This document shows positions 1-7,892 of a stretch of DNA of 64,000 nt, piece by piece. The DNA is from an uncultured Selenomonadaceae bacterium (GTDB taxonomy: Bacteria > Bacillota > Negativicutes > Selenomonadales > Selenomonadaceae). A program made the position numbers and the translations under genes. The stretch is taken from NCBI GenBank assembly GCA_902778455.1, contig CACYXR010000012.1, forward strand, positions 1 to 64,000. Direction: 5' to 3'. The notes beneath the pieces are model-generated. The model was not told where the DNA came from, searched no databases, and worked only from the letters and a program-made list of their open reading frames with translations. Numbering within the stretch: position 1 is the first letter of the stretch; each line of letters opens with the position of its first letter.

Positions 1-90
1 TTGATCGCAGTTCTCATAGAGATTCAAAAGTCATCTGCGGATGGCTTATTTGGTATGCCTCGATCTGAATCTAGCCGCTATCTAATTGTT

Positions 91-2205
91 TCAAACTTTC
101 ACTTCTAAGTAGTAATACCATTCATCAGATTCCCTTGGAATGAACTGAATGTCTTTACGCATCTTCCGTGTACAGCTCTTTACCTCTCCGAAATATCGGA
201 TACCAGATTCAGCGCCAAACAACCTGATAGATTGATACAATGCAACATATCGAATAGGCAGATTTTCTTCTTTTACCTGAGAAACAGGAATATGATAGAA
301 ACGATACTCAAGGCATACATCTAATTGTTTTGTTGATCTGAGATCACCAATCAAAACATCTCTGGTTTCCCAGTCCACCTTCTTGAGCTTGTTTTCTATG
401 CCGCGTGGAAGCGTAGCGCGCTCAAAAGCAGATTCCGGAGAATCAGATATAAGTTCATCCAGCATCTGAGATACCAGACGCATTGCCGAAGGCAGAAACG
501 GAAGTCCTCCTATATTGACTTTACCGATACTCTCGTAAAAACGGTGATGACGGTATTCCTCCTCGTTTGAATAAGGAAAAAGCACATAAGCACCAAACAT
601 TGTTCGCTCATATGGAGAAGCACCATTCTGATATACAATGGCGTCTCTATAGCGATGCATAGTATTGATGTCGCCAACTTCAGGGCCAGGTTTACGAGAA
701 ACTGTTTCATAATAACTAGTCCCCGGTAAAGCTGGATTGATTCTGTATTTCGCATCGAAGACATATTCATATTCTGTGCCGGCACCATTTTTCTTAAGAT
801 TGAGCACATTGTCTGGACGTTGTGTCCCCGTAGGCAAGTTGGTCTCTTTAGGGTTATAAGAGAGCGTGATTACTTCCCCATTTACCGGATTGCGATACTT
901 AACCCTTGATCCGCTTCCTTTAACAAGCGAAATATACAATCCATTCCCCTGAACCTTGACGATATCCTGTGAAATCAACTCATAACGGTCTTTCATTAGA
1001 CTATTGAGCTTAATAAAGCACCAATACTCATAAAGCACGGCAATGTCTTTTATGGAGATATGGAATACGTCCCCCGTAATAGACAGTCCTCGAAGCAACA
1101 TCAGATAATACTTATAGAGATCTCTATAGCCTGGCGCCATAGAAAACACTAAAGACATCCCCGCAGCGGATTCATGCGCGCCAACACTCGCAAAAAACGA
1201 TGCATTGCTTCGCCGATTCAGATTCCAGATCATATCATCAATCTGATTAACAACAACTTTGTCTTCAGATCGCTGCAAATTAAGATAGTTTCTTTTGAAG
1301 CTTTCCAATTTCTTCGCCGTTGTTTGGAAAATATATTTTGTCAGCCGATTTTCCTTTGTGTCGTATGTAATCTGCTTTTTTACCGCAAGCGTTCTCGCAA
1401 CAAGCACTCGGTCAGCGGAAACTTTCGCCTGATCCGGGTGCTTTTCTATCCAGCGCAGGCTACGGTTGTCAATACGCTTAATTTTATGACTTGGAAGCAC
1501 CTCACGCGTTCTCTCTAAAAGGTGATGCGGCTGCGTTAAAATCATATCGGCTGCCTTCATGAAATCGCCGAATATCTGACGAATCACAGAAAAAAACTCA
1601 ACCGGACTGCTGCTAACATGAGCGCTTTGCTGATATCCCAGATAGGTTTTCTTCAGGAAATCGAATACCAAACCATATACTTCCCGGGTTACATCTTCAA
1701 CAATAGCTTTGTAATCATCTTTATAGCCAATCTTGGTAGGGAATACTTCAAGTGTAAGGCGCAAATAATTAGCCCCATCCACTTGAACTACCAAATCGGA
1801 TAAGCCAATTTCATTGCCAAAGTTTATAACGCCAGATAGGATTCTGGTATTACGGCCAACTCTTGTCACTTTGTTGCGGATATTGAGATTATCATGCCAA
1901 AAAGCAATATCATGTTCTCCATTGGCTTCAATTACAATCTCATAACGCTGTTGCTCATAGAACAACGGAGCAATGGTATATATCCCGGAATAAACGCCAC
2001 TGACAACTATAGTTGCTCCGACATCGGCACATCCTTTCAGAGATAATTCGTATTCCTCACTACATGAGACTTTGAATACCGAATCGCCGTCTGGGTATTC
2101 AACGCCTTGAAAACTGGGATGAGATGCCGAACCTTTAATTGTCAGATTTACTTTTTCCGTCTGGATATATACCAACTCATTAGAGCCAGTAGGAAGTAAA
2201 TCCAT
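91..2205 (-). CDS. McrC-like protein: DUF2357 domain plus PD-(D/E)XK nuclease
   Basis: Predicted nuclease subunit of a McrBC-type (type IV) restriction system. The N-terminal half resembles the DUF2357 region of McrC-family proteins, which is thought to contact the McrB-type motor. The C-terminal half carries a PD-(D/E)XK core: an RPDNVL motif with D465, then FDAKYR with D484 and K486. About 704 residues, as expected for a DUF2357-nuclease fusion. The ATG at 2205 is preferred over an in-frame TTG at 2214 because AGGAG lies 11 bases upstream of it. The start overlaps the end of the upstream McrB-like gene, so the pair is probably translationally coupled. Both genes are visibly more AT-rich than the rest of the window, suggesting acquisition. 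The family call is confident; the target (modified DNA or RNA) is unknown. Confidence 0.85.
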   Translation of the reverse strand: MDLLPTGSNELVYIQTEKVNLTIKGSASHPSFQGVEYPDGDSVFKVSCSEEYELSLKGCADVGATIVVSGVYSGIYTIAPLFYEQQRYEIVIEANGEHDIAFWHDNLNIRNKVTRVGRNTRILSGVINFGNEIGLSDLVVQVDGANYLRLTLEVFPTKIGYKDDYKAIVEDVTREVYGLVFDFLKKTYLGYQQSAHVSSSPVEFFSVIRQIFGDFMKAADMILTQPHHLLERTREVLPSHKIKRIDNRSLRWIEKHPDQAKVSADRVLVARTLAVKKQITYDTKENRLTKYIFQTTAKKLESFKRNYLNLQRSEDKVVVNQIDDMIWNLNRRSNASFFASVGAHESAAGMSLVFSMAPGYRDLYKYYLMLLRGLSITGDVFHISIKDIAVLYEYWCFIKLNSLMKDRYELISQDIVKVQGNGLYISLVKGSGSRVKYRNPVNGEVITLSYNPKETNLPTGTQRPDNVLNLKKNGAGTEYEYVFDAKYRINPALPGTSYYETVSRKPGPEVGDINTMHRYRDAIVYQNGASPYERTMFGAYVLFPYSNEEEYRHHRFYESIGKVNIGGLPFLPSAMRLVSQMLDELISDSPESAFERATLPRGIENKLKKVDWETRDVLIGDLRSTKQLDVCLEYRFYHIPVSQVKEENLPIRYVALYQSIRLFGAESGIRYFGEVKSCTRKMRKDIQFIPRESDEWYYYLEVKV

Positions 2206-4303
2206 CCTCTTCAAATCTCCTAACCATAAAAGCTAGCTTCTGTGCTGACTTCGGATATTTACAATCGGACTTCTGCGCAACTTTCATCATCTTGGAACTG
2301 AGGTCACTTTCTGTATTCTGCCCTTCATACTCTCCAGCACATTCCCGAAAAAGACCGCAGAGCATATTTTTGATAGATGCAGAACTTCCCTGAATACGCG
2401 GAAGTATTTTCTGCATGATTTCATTATCCATTGCTTCATTTTCGGGCAAAAGATTTGCTTTTTTGTTATTGAGAAGATAAAAAACGATTTCATCCCGAAC
2501 CCGATAGCCTACATGAGCATTAGCTTGTTTAAGAATGTGGTTAAGCTTTTGCAATTCCACGCAATAGGTGTTCACATCATCCTGTTGGTCCGCGCACTGG
2601 GCAAGCAGAAGATATTTCGTCTTTAGAAATTCGTTTCCCAAATTCAATGGAGCCGAAGCTTTAAACTCCCATTCCGCAGGGGGTGTCAAATCCACAAAAG
2701 AGAACTCAATCGTATTGGCACGGTCAAGAACCTTTCGACTGAATGGAAATGTTGTCTCATCCATGTTAACTGTTCCAATTACATATAAGTTTTCGGGAAA
2801 AAGAACCGTTCCATACTTGCCTGCAGCGGAACTATCGCTGCCATAATATTTATCTGAAACCAAGGGCTGTGAGGTAATATGCCCCCCTTGGAAATCGCGT
2901 GTTTCGACTACTGACAAAAAATCACTAAGGTAATACTCTACTCTTGCCAAATTCATTTCATCCAAGCAGAGAAAATACGGATGTGTACTATCCAATTCCG
3001 CCCGCTTTATAAAATCGATAATGGCTCCGGGAATGAACCTGCCGTTTAAATCGACGTGTCCAAACAAATCAGTAGAATCTGACCAATCTGGACGCACGGA
3101 AACCATCTTATAGCGGCCATTGTTTGTATTCGCGCCAACCGCTTCAGCGAACAACTTCACTAGTCGTGTCTTACCGGTCCCACTGGTCCCGGCAAGTATT
3201 ACAAATGGTTTGGATTTCAAACTGAGAAAGAAGTTTTCTATTAGTCCATTTTGATAACTGAACCCCTTGGAGGCAATGTACTGTTTTATTGCTTCTATAG
3301 TACTGCTGACATCTGACACCGTTTCTGCACCTTCTTTCTCCGGGGACTCCTGCTGGTAAATCTTTTCATAATATTCCTGATAAATATCCACCATGTTCTT
3401 GAGATCGTCCCTAATCTCTTCTTCGTCGGGAAGGCTTTCACGATTGTATGCTTTGTAATAAATTGTCGCTGGTATATATCCTTTCGCAGTTTTTGAAAGA
3501 TTATCGCCTAATTCAATATTTCCATCACTACTAAATCCCTTATCTTGAATTCTACCTTTAATGTCACGCGCGTTATCCTGTAATGCTTGTGGCTTTTTAT
3601 TTGTACTCCCTTGGATAAACGTTAGATAAACCTTGTTCGAATCCTTGGAGAGCAAATAAGCAATATATACGCCCTGTGTAGCCGATTTTGCAATCTCTTT
3701 GAGAAAAATCCCTATCCAAGGTACATCTGCCCAGTTCCCTTTACCAACACTTCCTGTAATCAAATAGCGATCCGAATCAACAATTCCCGTGTCATATATT
3801 ATTTGCGGAATATCATTACGAAAATAGGTTCCCAGCGGGTGATCTTTAAACTGCTCACTTTTAGCACGAAGGTAGTCATTCATGATTTTCTCAATGAATT
3901 CTCTCATGGATGCACCTTTTGTTGCGAATATTAAACCATTTTTTACTTTGAATTCGAGGGTTTTATTATCATTAGAGTAGACTTCAATAAATCCCTTTTT
4001 TGTATTTGAAACGGAAAAATCCAAATGCGAAAATAGATTTTTAAGCCGTTGGCAAATAGGGCTCCCTTCGGCATAGCGAATTTGAAGAACTACACGACTT
4101 GAGTATTTTTCCCTAAAATTTATATTTGTTAGTAAAGCATCGTATAATTGACCATCAAGAAGAATTCTTATTCCTGTCTTTTGTCCTTTTGAAAGTTGAA
4201 CGCCAACTGCATCCTGAATTCTCTGATGCGCGTCAATTGGAATTGTAAATCCAGATTTCAAAAGGGATTGATCAACTTCTTTTTCAAAAAGAAAAGTACT
4301 CAT
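2180..4303 (-). CDS. McrB-like AAA+ restriction motor with DUF3578 (MrcB_N) domain
   Basis: Predicted NTP-driven motor and target-recognition subunit. Residues 1-125 form an unassigned N-terminal region rich in beta-strand pattern (GIRILLDGQLYDALLTNINF). Residues 138-320 resemble the MrcB_N/DUF3578 domain found before McrB-type AAA+ modules. The AAA+ core follows: Walker A GTSGTGKT with K378, Walker B FLCLDEMN with D448 and E449, and the family signature GTVNMDETT at 511-518, with R523 just after. 707 residues. It overlaps the downstream McrC-like gene, which fits a stoichiometric complex. GTP and ATP use cannot be told apart from sequence. The N-terminal region probably supplies specificity; this is inference. 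Confidence 0.88.
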   Translation of the reverse strand: MSTFLFEKEVDQSLLKSGFTIPIDAHQRIQDAVGVQLSKGQKTGIRILLDGQLYDALLTNINFREKYSSRVVLQIRYAEGSPICQRLKNLFSHLDFSVSNTKKGFIEVYSNDNKTLEFKVKNGLIFATKGASMREFIEKIMNDYLRAKSEQFKDHPLGTYFRNDIPQIIYDTGIVDSDRYLITGSVGKGNWADVPWIGIFLKEIAKSATQGVYIAYLLSKDSNKVYLTFIQGSTNKKPQALQDNARDIKGRIQDKGFSSDGNIELGDNLSKTAKGYIPATIYYKAYNRESLPDEEEIRDDLKNMVDIYQEYYEKIYQQESPEKEGAETVSDVSSTIEAIKQYIASKGFSYQNGLIENFFLSLKSKPFVILAGTSGTGKTRLVKLFAEAVGANTNNGRYKMVSVRPDWSDSTDLFGHVDLNGRFIPGAIIDFIKRAELDSTHPYFLCLDEMNLARVEYYLSDFLSVVETRDFQGGHITSQPLVSDKYYGSDSSAAGKYGTVLFPENLYVIGTVNMDETTFPFSRKVLDRANTIEFSFVDLTPPAEWEFKASAPLNLGNEFLKTKYLLLAQCADQQDDVNTYCVELQKLNHILKQANAHVGYRVRDEIVFYLLNNKKANLLPENEAMDNEIMQKILPRIQGSSASIKNMLCGLFRECAGEYEGQNTESDLSSKMMKVAQKSDCKYPKSAQKLAFMVRRFEEDGFTSYWL

Positions 4304-4560
4304 TGTAATCGTCTCGCATTCATCATTATTAGACGCCTTAAAGCATCACGGCCAGTCCCCATGCCCACATGCTCCGTCCTTTTCTATCTGCGCAATAACC
4401 AATAAAGGCGCAAAGGAGCAGCCACAAGAACAATGCCATGTCCTTCAGCCCCCTTTGCGCCAACTTTCACACAAAAAACCATGATTATTATAGCATACTA
4501 TTCCGAAATTTTCCGCACTTTGTTTATTACTCCGGCCATTAAATTTCGCTAACACATCTC

Positions 4561-4703
4561 CCTTGCCTTCCCCTTGAGGGGAAGGTGGCGCCCGCAGGGC
4601 GACAGATGAGGTGTCTTGGCGGTTTCGCTGACGTTTAGCATTGTGTCTTTCCACCTCATCCGTCAGCTTCGCTGACACCTTCCCCTCGAAGGGGAAGGCA
4701 AGG
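4561..4703. repeat. Imperfect palindromic (REP/MITE-like) repeat, copy 1
   Basis: The outer arms are inverted (CTTGCCTTCCCC at the left, GGGGAAGGCAAG at the right). Inner arms GATGAGGTG and CACCTCATCC are also inverted. Each half contains its own small hairpin (TTCCCCTTGAGGGGAA and TTCCCCTCGAAGGGGAA). A diverged relative lies at 25304-25478. There is no coding capacity, so any mobility would depend on a transposase elsewhere. Confidence 0.7.
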
Positions 4704-4762
4704 AAGCCCTGTTTTCAGCGTAGTCTATATAGTTTTCATTATATTTTCATGTTATGTTCGTT

Positions 4763-4778
4763 TGTTTCACGTGAAACA
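4763..4778. other. parS site 1 (ParB/Spo0J binding)
   Basis: Perfect 16-bp palindrome TGTTTCACGTGAAACA, matching the Bacillota parS consensus TGTTNCACGTGAAACA. ParB nucleates here and spreads to organise the origin region. The identical core occurs four times in the window. Confidence 0.88.
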
Positions 4779-4833
4779 TTTTTTCGATTTTCCGTGAGAA
4801 TGTCCGATACAGTTCTTGCTTGGTCCGGGCAAC

Positions 4834-4864
4834 AAAAAACTGCCACGAAACGGGATCGTGGCAG
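4834..4864 (-). terminator. Rho-independent terminator
   Basis: Stem CTGCCACGA/TCGTGGCAG with a 7-base loop; read on the minus strand it is followed by a run of six T. It lies downstream of the Rpn tail remnant and is part of the 143-bp repeat. Confidence 0.7.
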
Positions 4865-4951
4865 CTTGTATTTTGGTGCAAGATGCGCTACGAAGAGATT
4901 GAGCGGTTTTAATATGTAGACTATGAATTAAATCACAATTTACCTTGCATA

Positions 4952-5144
4952 TCAAGAAATGCCATATTGAACATACAGTTGTTTACGCTTGTCTATATCT
5001 TTGACAGCAAGTTCAACATCGTCGGCGTTCCCGCTGCTCAACAAACAAGAAATCAATTTCGCAAGTTTGTTTTCGCCCTCTTCACGGCCTTCGCGGCGCT
5101 GTTGTTTCAATTCCATCATCAACGTCATATACTCCACCTTAGTT
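4952..5144 (-). pseudogene. C-terminal remnant of a second Rpn/PD-(D/E)XK transposase-like protein
   Basis: A short open frame (61 codons from the ATG at 5137). Its first residues, including the upstream in-frame ETKVEY, repeat the segment near the C terminus of the intact gene just upstream (ETKVEYMTLMMELKQQRREG). It then continues with a different tail ending in RKQLYVQYGIS. The frame is closed by TAA a short way upstream, and the intact gene stops at 5145, so the PD-(D/E)XK domain is missing. It looks like the scar of a tandem duplication or of recombination between two Rpn family members with different tails. Expression as a separate peptide cannot be excluded, but there is no convincing ribosome binding site. 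Confidence 0.7.
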
Positions 5145-5951
5145 TCACGGTGTAGTACACAGACTACTTACATACTTCTCCTGCTCTTTTACAGGAATAT
5201 CCAATACATCCATCGCTTGTTTTGCAGTTAGATTAAGTTTCTGCATCATCTTACGGATAGAATTGACGCGCTCTTCCTCTTGGCCTTCCCTTCGTTGCTG
5301 CTTCAGCTCCATCATCAACGTCATATACTCCACCTTCGTTTCGTTATGCTGCTTGACCTTATCAACTTCCGAGGCTACGTCCTGTGTGAACTTTCCCTCG
5401 GCGGCTTTGCCGTCCACATAAGCAAGGAAGCTGTCGATGTCCTTATCCACCTTGCCAATCGTTCCTTTCGCGTTGAGGAACATTTTAGTCGTTTCGTCAC
5501 CAAGCTCCAAGCCGTCCTGTTCATGGCAACGATTACTGAACGTGTATAGTTTCCTGCCGTTGTCCGGGAACGGATCGAATGTGCAGATGAAGATTACATA
5601 CGACTGTTTGAGGTCAGTATAGTCCTTTCCTTTGCCCAGCACGTCCAAGTCTATCATCGACTGGTAGTAGCGGGTACGCTTCGCCAGCCAACCTTCTGAC
5701 CCCTCTGCCGTCTGCATCTCAATATCGAGAATGACGCCTTGATCTGTCTCCACATAAAGGTCAAGGCGAATGCTCTTCTGCGTGGCGCTGACGTCGATGC
5801 TTTTCTCCGCTGCCGGATAGGTGATGTTCTTTACCTTAATGCCTAGCAATTTCTCAATCAGCCGTTTGCAGAGGCGCTGATTCTGCATGACCTTCTGGAA
5901 AAGGAAGTTGTCGCAAATGGTAAGCTCTTCCCATTCCTTGATTCGTCCCAT
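5145..5951 (-). CDS. Rpn family recombination-promoting nuclease / putative PD-(D/E)XK transposase
   Basis: 268 residues from the preferred start. Members of this family (E. coli RpnA-E, PDDEXK_2 transposase-like) cut DNA and stimulate RecA-independent recombination. The catalytic set visible here is D64 in RLDLYV and the pair E78/Q80 in LDIEMQ, the E-x-Q variant usual in this family. The N terminus ICDNFLFQKVMQN and the C-terminal segment LNLTAKQAMDVLDIPVKEQ are also typical. The ATG at 5951 is chosen over 6026 because the family starts here and GAAGG precedes it; a 25-residue extension would be unrelated. The gene sits between two 143-bp direct repeats and next to a tail remnant of a sibling, so it may have driven local rearrangement. 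Confidence 0.85.
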   Translation of the reverse strand: MGRIKEWEELTICDNFLFQKVMQNQRLCKRLIEKLLGIKVKNITYPAAEKSIDVSATQKSIRLDLYVETDQGVILDIEMQTAEGSEGWLAKRTRYYQSMIDLDVLGKGKDYTDLKQSYVIFICTFDPFPDNGRKLYTFSNRCHEQDGLELGDETTKMFLNAKGTIGKVDKDIDSFLAYVDGKAAEGKFTQDVASEVDKVKQHNETKVEYMTLMMELKQQRREGQEEERVNSIRKMMQKLNLTAKQAMDVLDIPVKEQEKYVSSLCTTP

Positions 5952-6176
5952 ACCTTCATGCCTTCTTTCTATATTTATTTTACAACGTGCAGAAGGATAT
6001 TGGCAAGAAGAATATAGAAAATACAAGGGAACCTCTAAAAACTCCCTTCGTCACGCCAACGGCGTGCCAAGCGACATGCCACTGGCATGTTGCTCCTCAT
6101 AGAGGGAGGCTAAAAAAGCAGTAATGAATTATGATATTCTATATGTTTTTCATTATATTTTCATGTTATGTTCGTT

Positions 6177-6192
6177 TGTTTCACGTGAAACA
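6177..6192. other. parS site 2
   Basis: Exact TGTTTCACGTGAAACA inside the second 143-bp repeat. Confidence 0.88.
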
Positions 6193-6246
6193 TTTTTTCG
6201 ATTTTCCATGAGAATGTCCGATATAGTTCTTGCTTGATCCGGACAA

Positions 6247-6286
6247 CAAAAAACTGCCACGAAACGGGATCGTGGCAGTTTTTATT
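6247..6286. terminator. Bidirectional rho-independent terminator
   Basis: Arms CTGCCACGA (6254-6262) and TCGTGGCAG (6270-6278), flanked by an A-run on the left and a T-run on the right. Confidence 0.65.
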
Positions 6287-6431
6287 TTGTTTCCTGTCCA
6301 CAGCGTCAGTGCGAAATTTGCTTCTTCTTATCCTTTCTCCCCCCGCAAGCAAAATCTAAAAAGACAACGAAGAATGTCTTGCGGGGGGCACACGTGGTAA
6401 ATGCTATGCTCCCTACCATCGTAATATTCAA

Positions 6432-6480
6432 ACGGAGCTGCTCCATGACGTGAATATACTTCATGGACAGCCCCGTTTTT
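6432..6480 (+). terminator. Possible terminator hairpin with no matching gene
   Basis: Long imperfect stem (ACGGAGCTGCTCCATGA against TCATGGACAGCCCCGT) followed by TTTTT. No plus-strand gene ends upstream, so it may be a relic or end an unannotated small RNA. Confidence 0.4.
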
Positions 6481-6502
6481 GCGTTTTGAGACGAAAATAG
6501 CT

Positions 6503-6531
6503 TTCGCAAGGAGTAATCAACGTAGTATAAT
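6503..6531 (+). promoter_or_regulatory. Candidate sigma-A promoter of the HAD phosphatase gene
   Basis: Perfect -10 TATAAT at 6526-6531 with a weak -35 (TTCGCA, 6503-6508) and a 17-base spacer, about 60 bases before the start codon. Confidence 0.5.
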
Positions 6532-6592
6532 AGGCGTGCAGGTCATCGCTAAGACAAGGCGCGATGCGGTCAAGGATAAGGAGGAACATGCT

Positions 6593-7681
6593 ATGAATCA
6601 CAAGATATTTGGCTCTGCCGTGCTGGCGGCGGCCATTGGGCTCGGAGCCGCGATTTTCGCCCCCGCGGGGGAGGCGGCGACACGGGAGGAAATAGCGGCG
6701 ATGGAGGTGTCGCCGTCGGGCGACCTCCGCTATTGGACGGAGGATTCCGTCGCGAAGGAAACGCTGGTTTCCTATGTCAGAGACGTGACGAATATGGGAA
6801 GCGAGAATTTCATCCCGGTCGCTGACCGGATCGCGGTGTTCGATATGGACGGCACGTTCCTCTGCGAGACCGCGCCGTATTATTTTGAATGGATGCTGTA
6901 TCTGGACCGCGCGATCCACGATGCGAATTATACGCCGAAGCCTTCCTACCGGAAATATGCCGAAGCTATTGAAAGCGCTATCCGGAAGACGGGAGAATTC
7001 CCGAAAGGCGTGGACGTAGGCGAAGCGCGGGCACAGCAAGCGGTGTTCGCGGGCATGACGCCGGCGGAATATGAGGCTTATGTCAGAAACTTCATGGAAA
7101 AACCGGTGGAGGGCCTGACAAACCTAAAGTGGGGCGAGGCTTTCTATCTGCCGATGGTCGAAGTCATCAAGTACCTGCAGGCGAACGACTTCACCGTTTA
7201 CGTCGTGTCCGGCAGCGACCGCCCGACGGTCCGGATCTTATCCTGCGAGGTACTTGGCCTCGCACCGGCCCAGGTAATCGGCTCAGACACGAGGATGATT
7301 GCGGCAGGACAAGGCGATAAGGACGGACTGGATTATCTTTACGGCAAGGAAGACTATCTGGTGCGCGGCCAACTCGTCGAAAAAGTGCTGAAAATGAACA
7401 AGGTCTCGATCATCGCACAGGAGATCGGGCAGCAGCCCGTACTGGCCTTCGGCAACAGCAGCGGGGATTCCAGTATGCTGAACTACACGGTATACGGGAA
7501 CAAGTATAAGAGCGCGTCCTTCATGGTGCTGTGCGACGACCTGGAGCGCGAGCTCGGAAATATAAAGAAGGCGGAGAAGTGCAGGGAGCTCGCCGACACC
7601 TACGGCTGGACGCCGATCTCCATGCGAGACGATTTCGCTACAATCTACGGTGAAGACGTGACCCGCACGGACAAGCAGTAA
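6593..7681 (+). CDS. Exported HAD-superfamily phosphatase
   Basis: 362 residues. A signal peptide (residues 1-29, NHKIF then a hydrophobic run ending GEAA) predicts export. HAD motif I is FDMDGT with nucleophile D84 and acid/base D86. Motif II is VVSGSD, and the late acidic motif is FGNSSGDSSML. This fits a phosphoserine-phosphatase-like (HAD_2/PF12710) acid phosphatase acting on periplasmic phosphomonoesters; the substrate is not evident. The start at 6593 is set by AAGGAGG just upstream and by the signal peptide; the longer open frame adds 38 unrelated residues. Single gene, followed by its own terminator. Confidence 0.82.
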   Translation: MNHKIFGSAVLAAAIGLGAAIFAPAGEAATREEIAAMEVSPSGDLRYWTEDSVAKETLVSYVRDVTNMGSENFIPVADRIAVFDMDGTFLCETAPYYFEWMLYLDRAIHDANYTPKPSYRKYAEAIESAIRKTGEFPKGVDVGEARAQQAVFAGMTPAEYEAYVRNFMEKPVEGLTNLKWGEAFYLPMVEVIKYLQANDFTVYVVSGSDRPTVRILSCEVLGLAPAQVIGSDTRMIAAGQGDKDGLDYLYGKEDYLVRGQLVEKVLKMNKVSIIAQEIGQQPVLAFGNSSGDSSMLNYTVYGNKYKSASFMVLCDDLERELGNIKKAEKCRELADTYGWTPISMRDDFATIYGEDVTRTDKQ

Positions 7682-7687
7682 CGGCAA

Positions 7688-7733
7688 AGGGGCTGTATCA
7701 CGTAAATAGAACGTGCAACAGCCCCTATTTTTT
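7688..7733 (+). terminator. Rho-independent terminator of the HAD phosphatase gene
   Basis: Arms AGGGGCTGT (7688-7696) and ACAGCCCCT (7718-7726) with an inner CACG/CGTG extension, then a T-run. Confidence 0.85.
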
Positions 7734-7749
7734 CGGAAAATCCATTTCG

Positions 7750-7775
7750 TTACCGACAGTTTTTGCTGTCGGTAA
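7750..7775. repeat. Perfect 10-bp inverted repeat
   Basis: TTACCGACAG and CTGTCGGTAA separated by six bases, between the terminator and parS block 3. No T-run follows. Role unknown. Confidence 0.5.
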
Positions 7776-7809
7776 TCTTAGAAATCCAATATCTGCAACG
7801 GGTTCCTTA

Positions 7810-7863
7810 TTTTCATTATATTTTCATGTTATGTTCGTTTGTTTCACGTGAAACATTTTTTCG
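7810..7863 (+). repeat. 54-bp conserved parS block, copy 3
   Basis: Identical over 54 bases to the left part of the two 143-bp repeats, but without the downstream hairpin part. Same orientation as the others. Confidence 0.85.
7840..7855. other. parS site 3
   Basis: Exact TGTTTCACGTGAAACA. It lies just downstream of the small exported-protein gene and between convergent transcripts. Confidence 0.88.
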
Positions 7864-7892
7864 GAAATCTTTCTCAAATTTTCCTTTATTCT

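Larger units (their letters stand above)
4733..4875 (+). repeat. 143-bp direct repeat, copy 1 (parS block plus hairpin)
   Basis: Aligns without gaps to 6147-6289 with six mismatches that I can count. The first 54 bases are also present at 7810-7863 and, with three changes, at 44974-45027. It contains parS (4763-4778) and a hairpin with arms CTGCCACGA and TCGTGGCAG. The two 143-bp copies bracket the Rpn nuclease gene and its tail remnant. Confidence 0.85.
4304..4951. other. Gene-poor spacer with palindromic repeat, parS block and terminator
   Basis: No credible gene. It holds, in order, the AT-rich upstream region of the McrB-like gene, a palindromic repeat (4561-4703), the first copy of a 143-bp direct repeat containing parS (4733-4875), and a short stretch leading into the Rpn tail remnant. 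The 77- and 92-codon open frames crossing it are made of the palindrome arms and show no family resemblance. Confidence 0.6.
6147..6289 (+). repeat. 143-bp direct repeat, copy 2 (parS block plus hairpin)
   Basis: Ungapped match to 4733-4875, offset exactly 1414 bases, same orientation. The hairpin here is followed by TTTTTATTTT on the plus strand and by a T-run on the minus strand, so it can terminate in both directions. Confidence 0.85.
5952..6592. other. Intergenic region with hairpins, parS repeat and the HAD-phosphatase promoter
   Basis: No supported gene in 640 bases. Two adjacent small perfect hairpins occur at 6052-6066 (CACGCC/GGCGTG) and 6074-6090 (ACATGCC/GGCATGT). The second 143-bp repeat lies at 6147-6289. 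A C6/G6 inverted repeat (CCCCCCGCAAG at 6339-6349, CTTGCGGGGGG at 6378-6388) and a terminator-like hairpin (6432-6480) follow, then the promoter of the next gene. Confidence 0.6.

Noticed and set aside
4445..4678. 77-codon open frame in the palindromic repeat
   Set aside because: Built from repeat arms; no start signal or homology.
6384..6399. CACGTG in GGCACACGTGGTAA considered as a fifth parS
   Set aside because: Only the central six bases match; the outer arms of the palindrome are absent.
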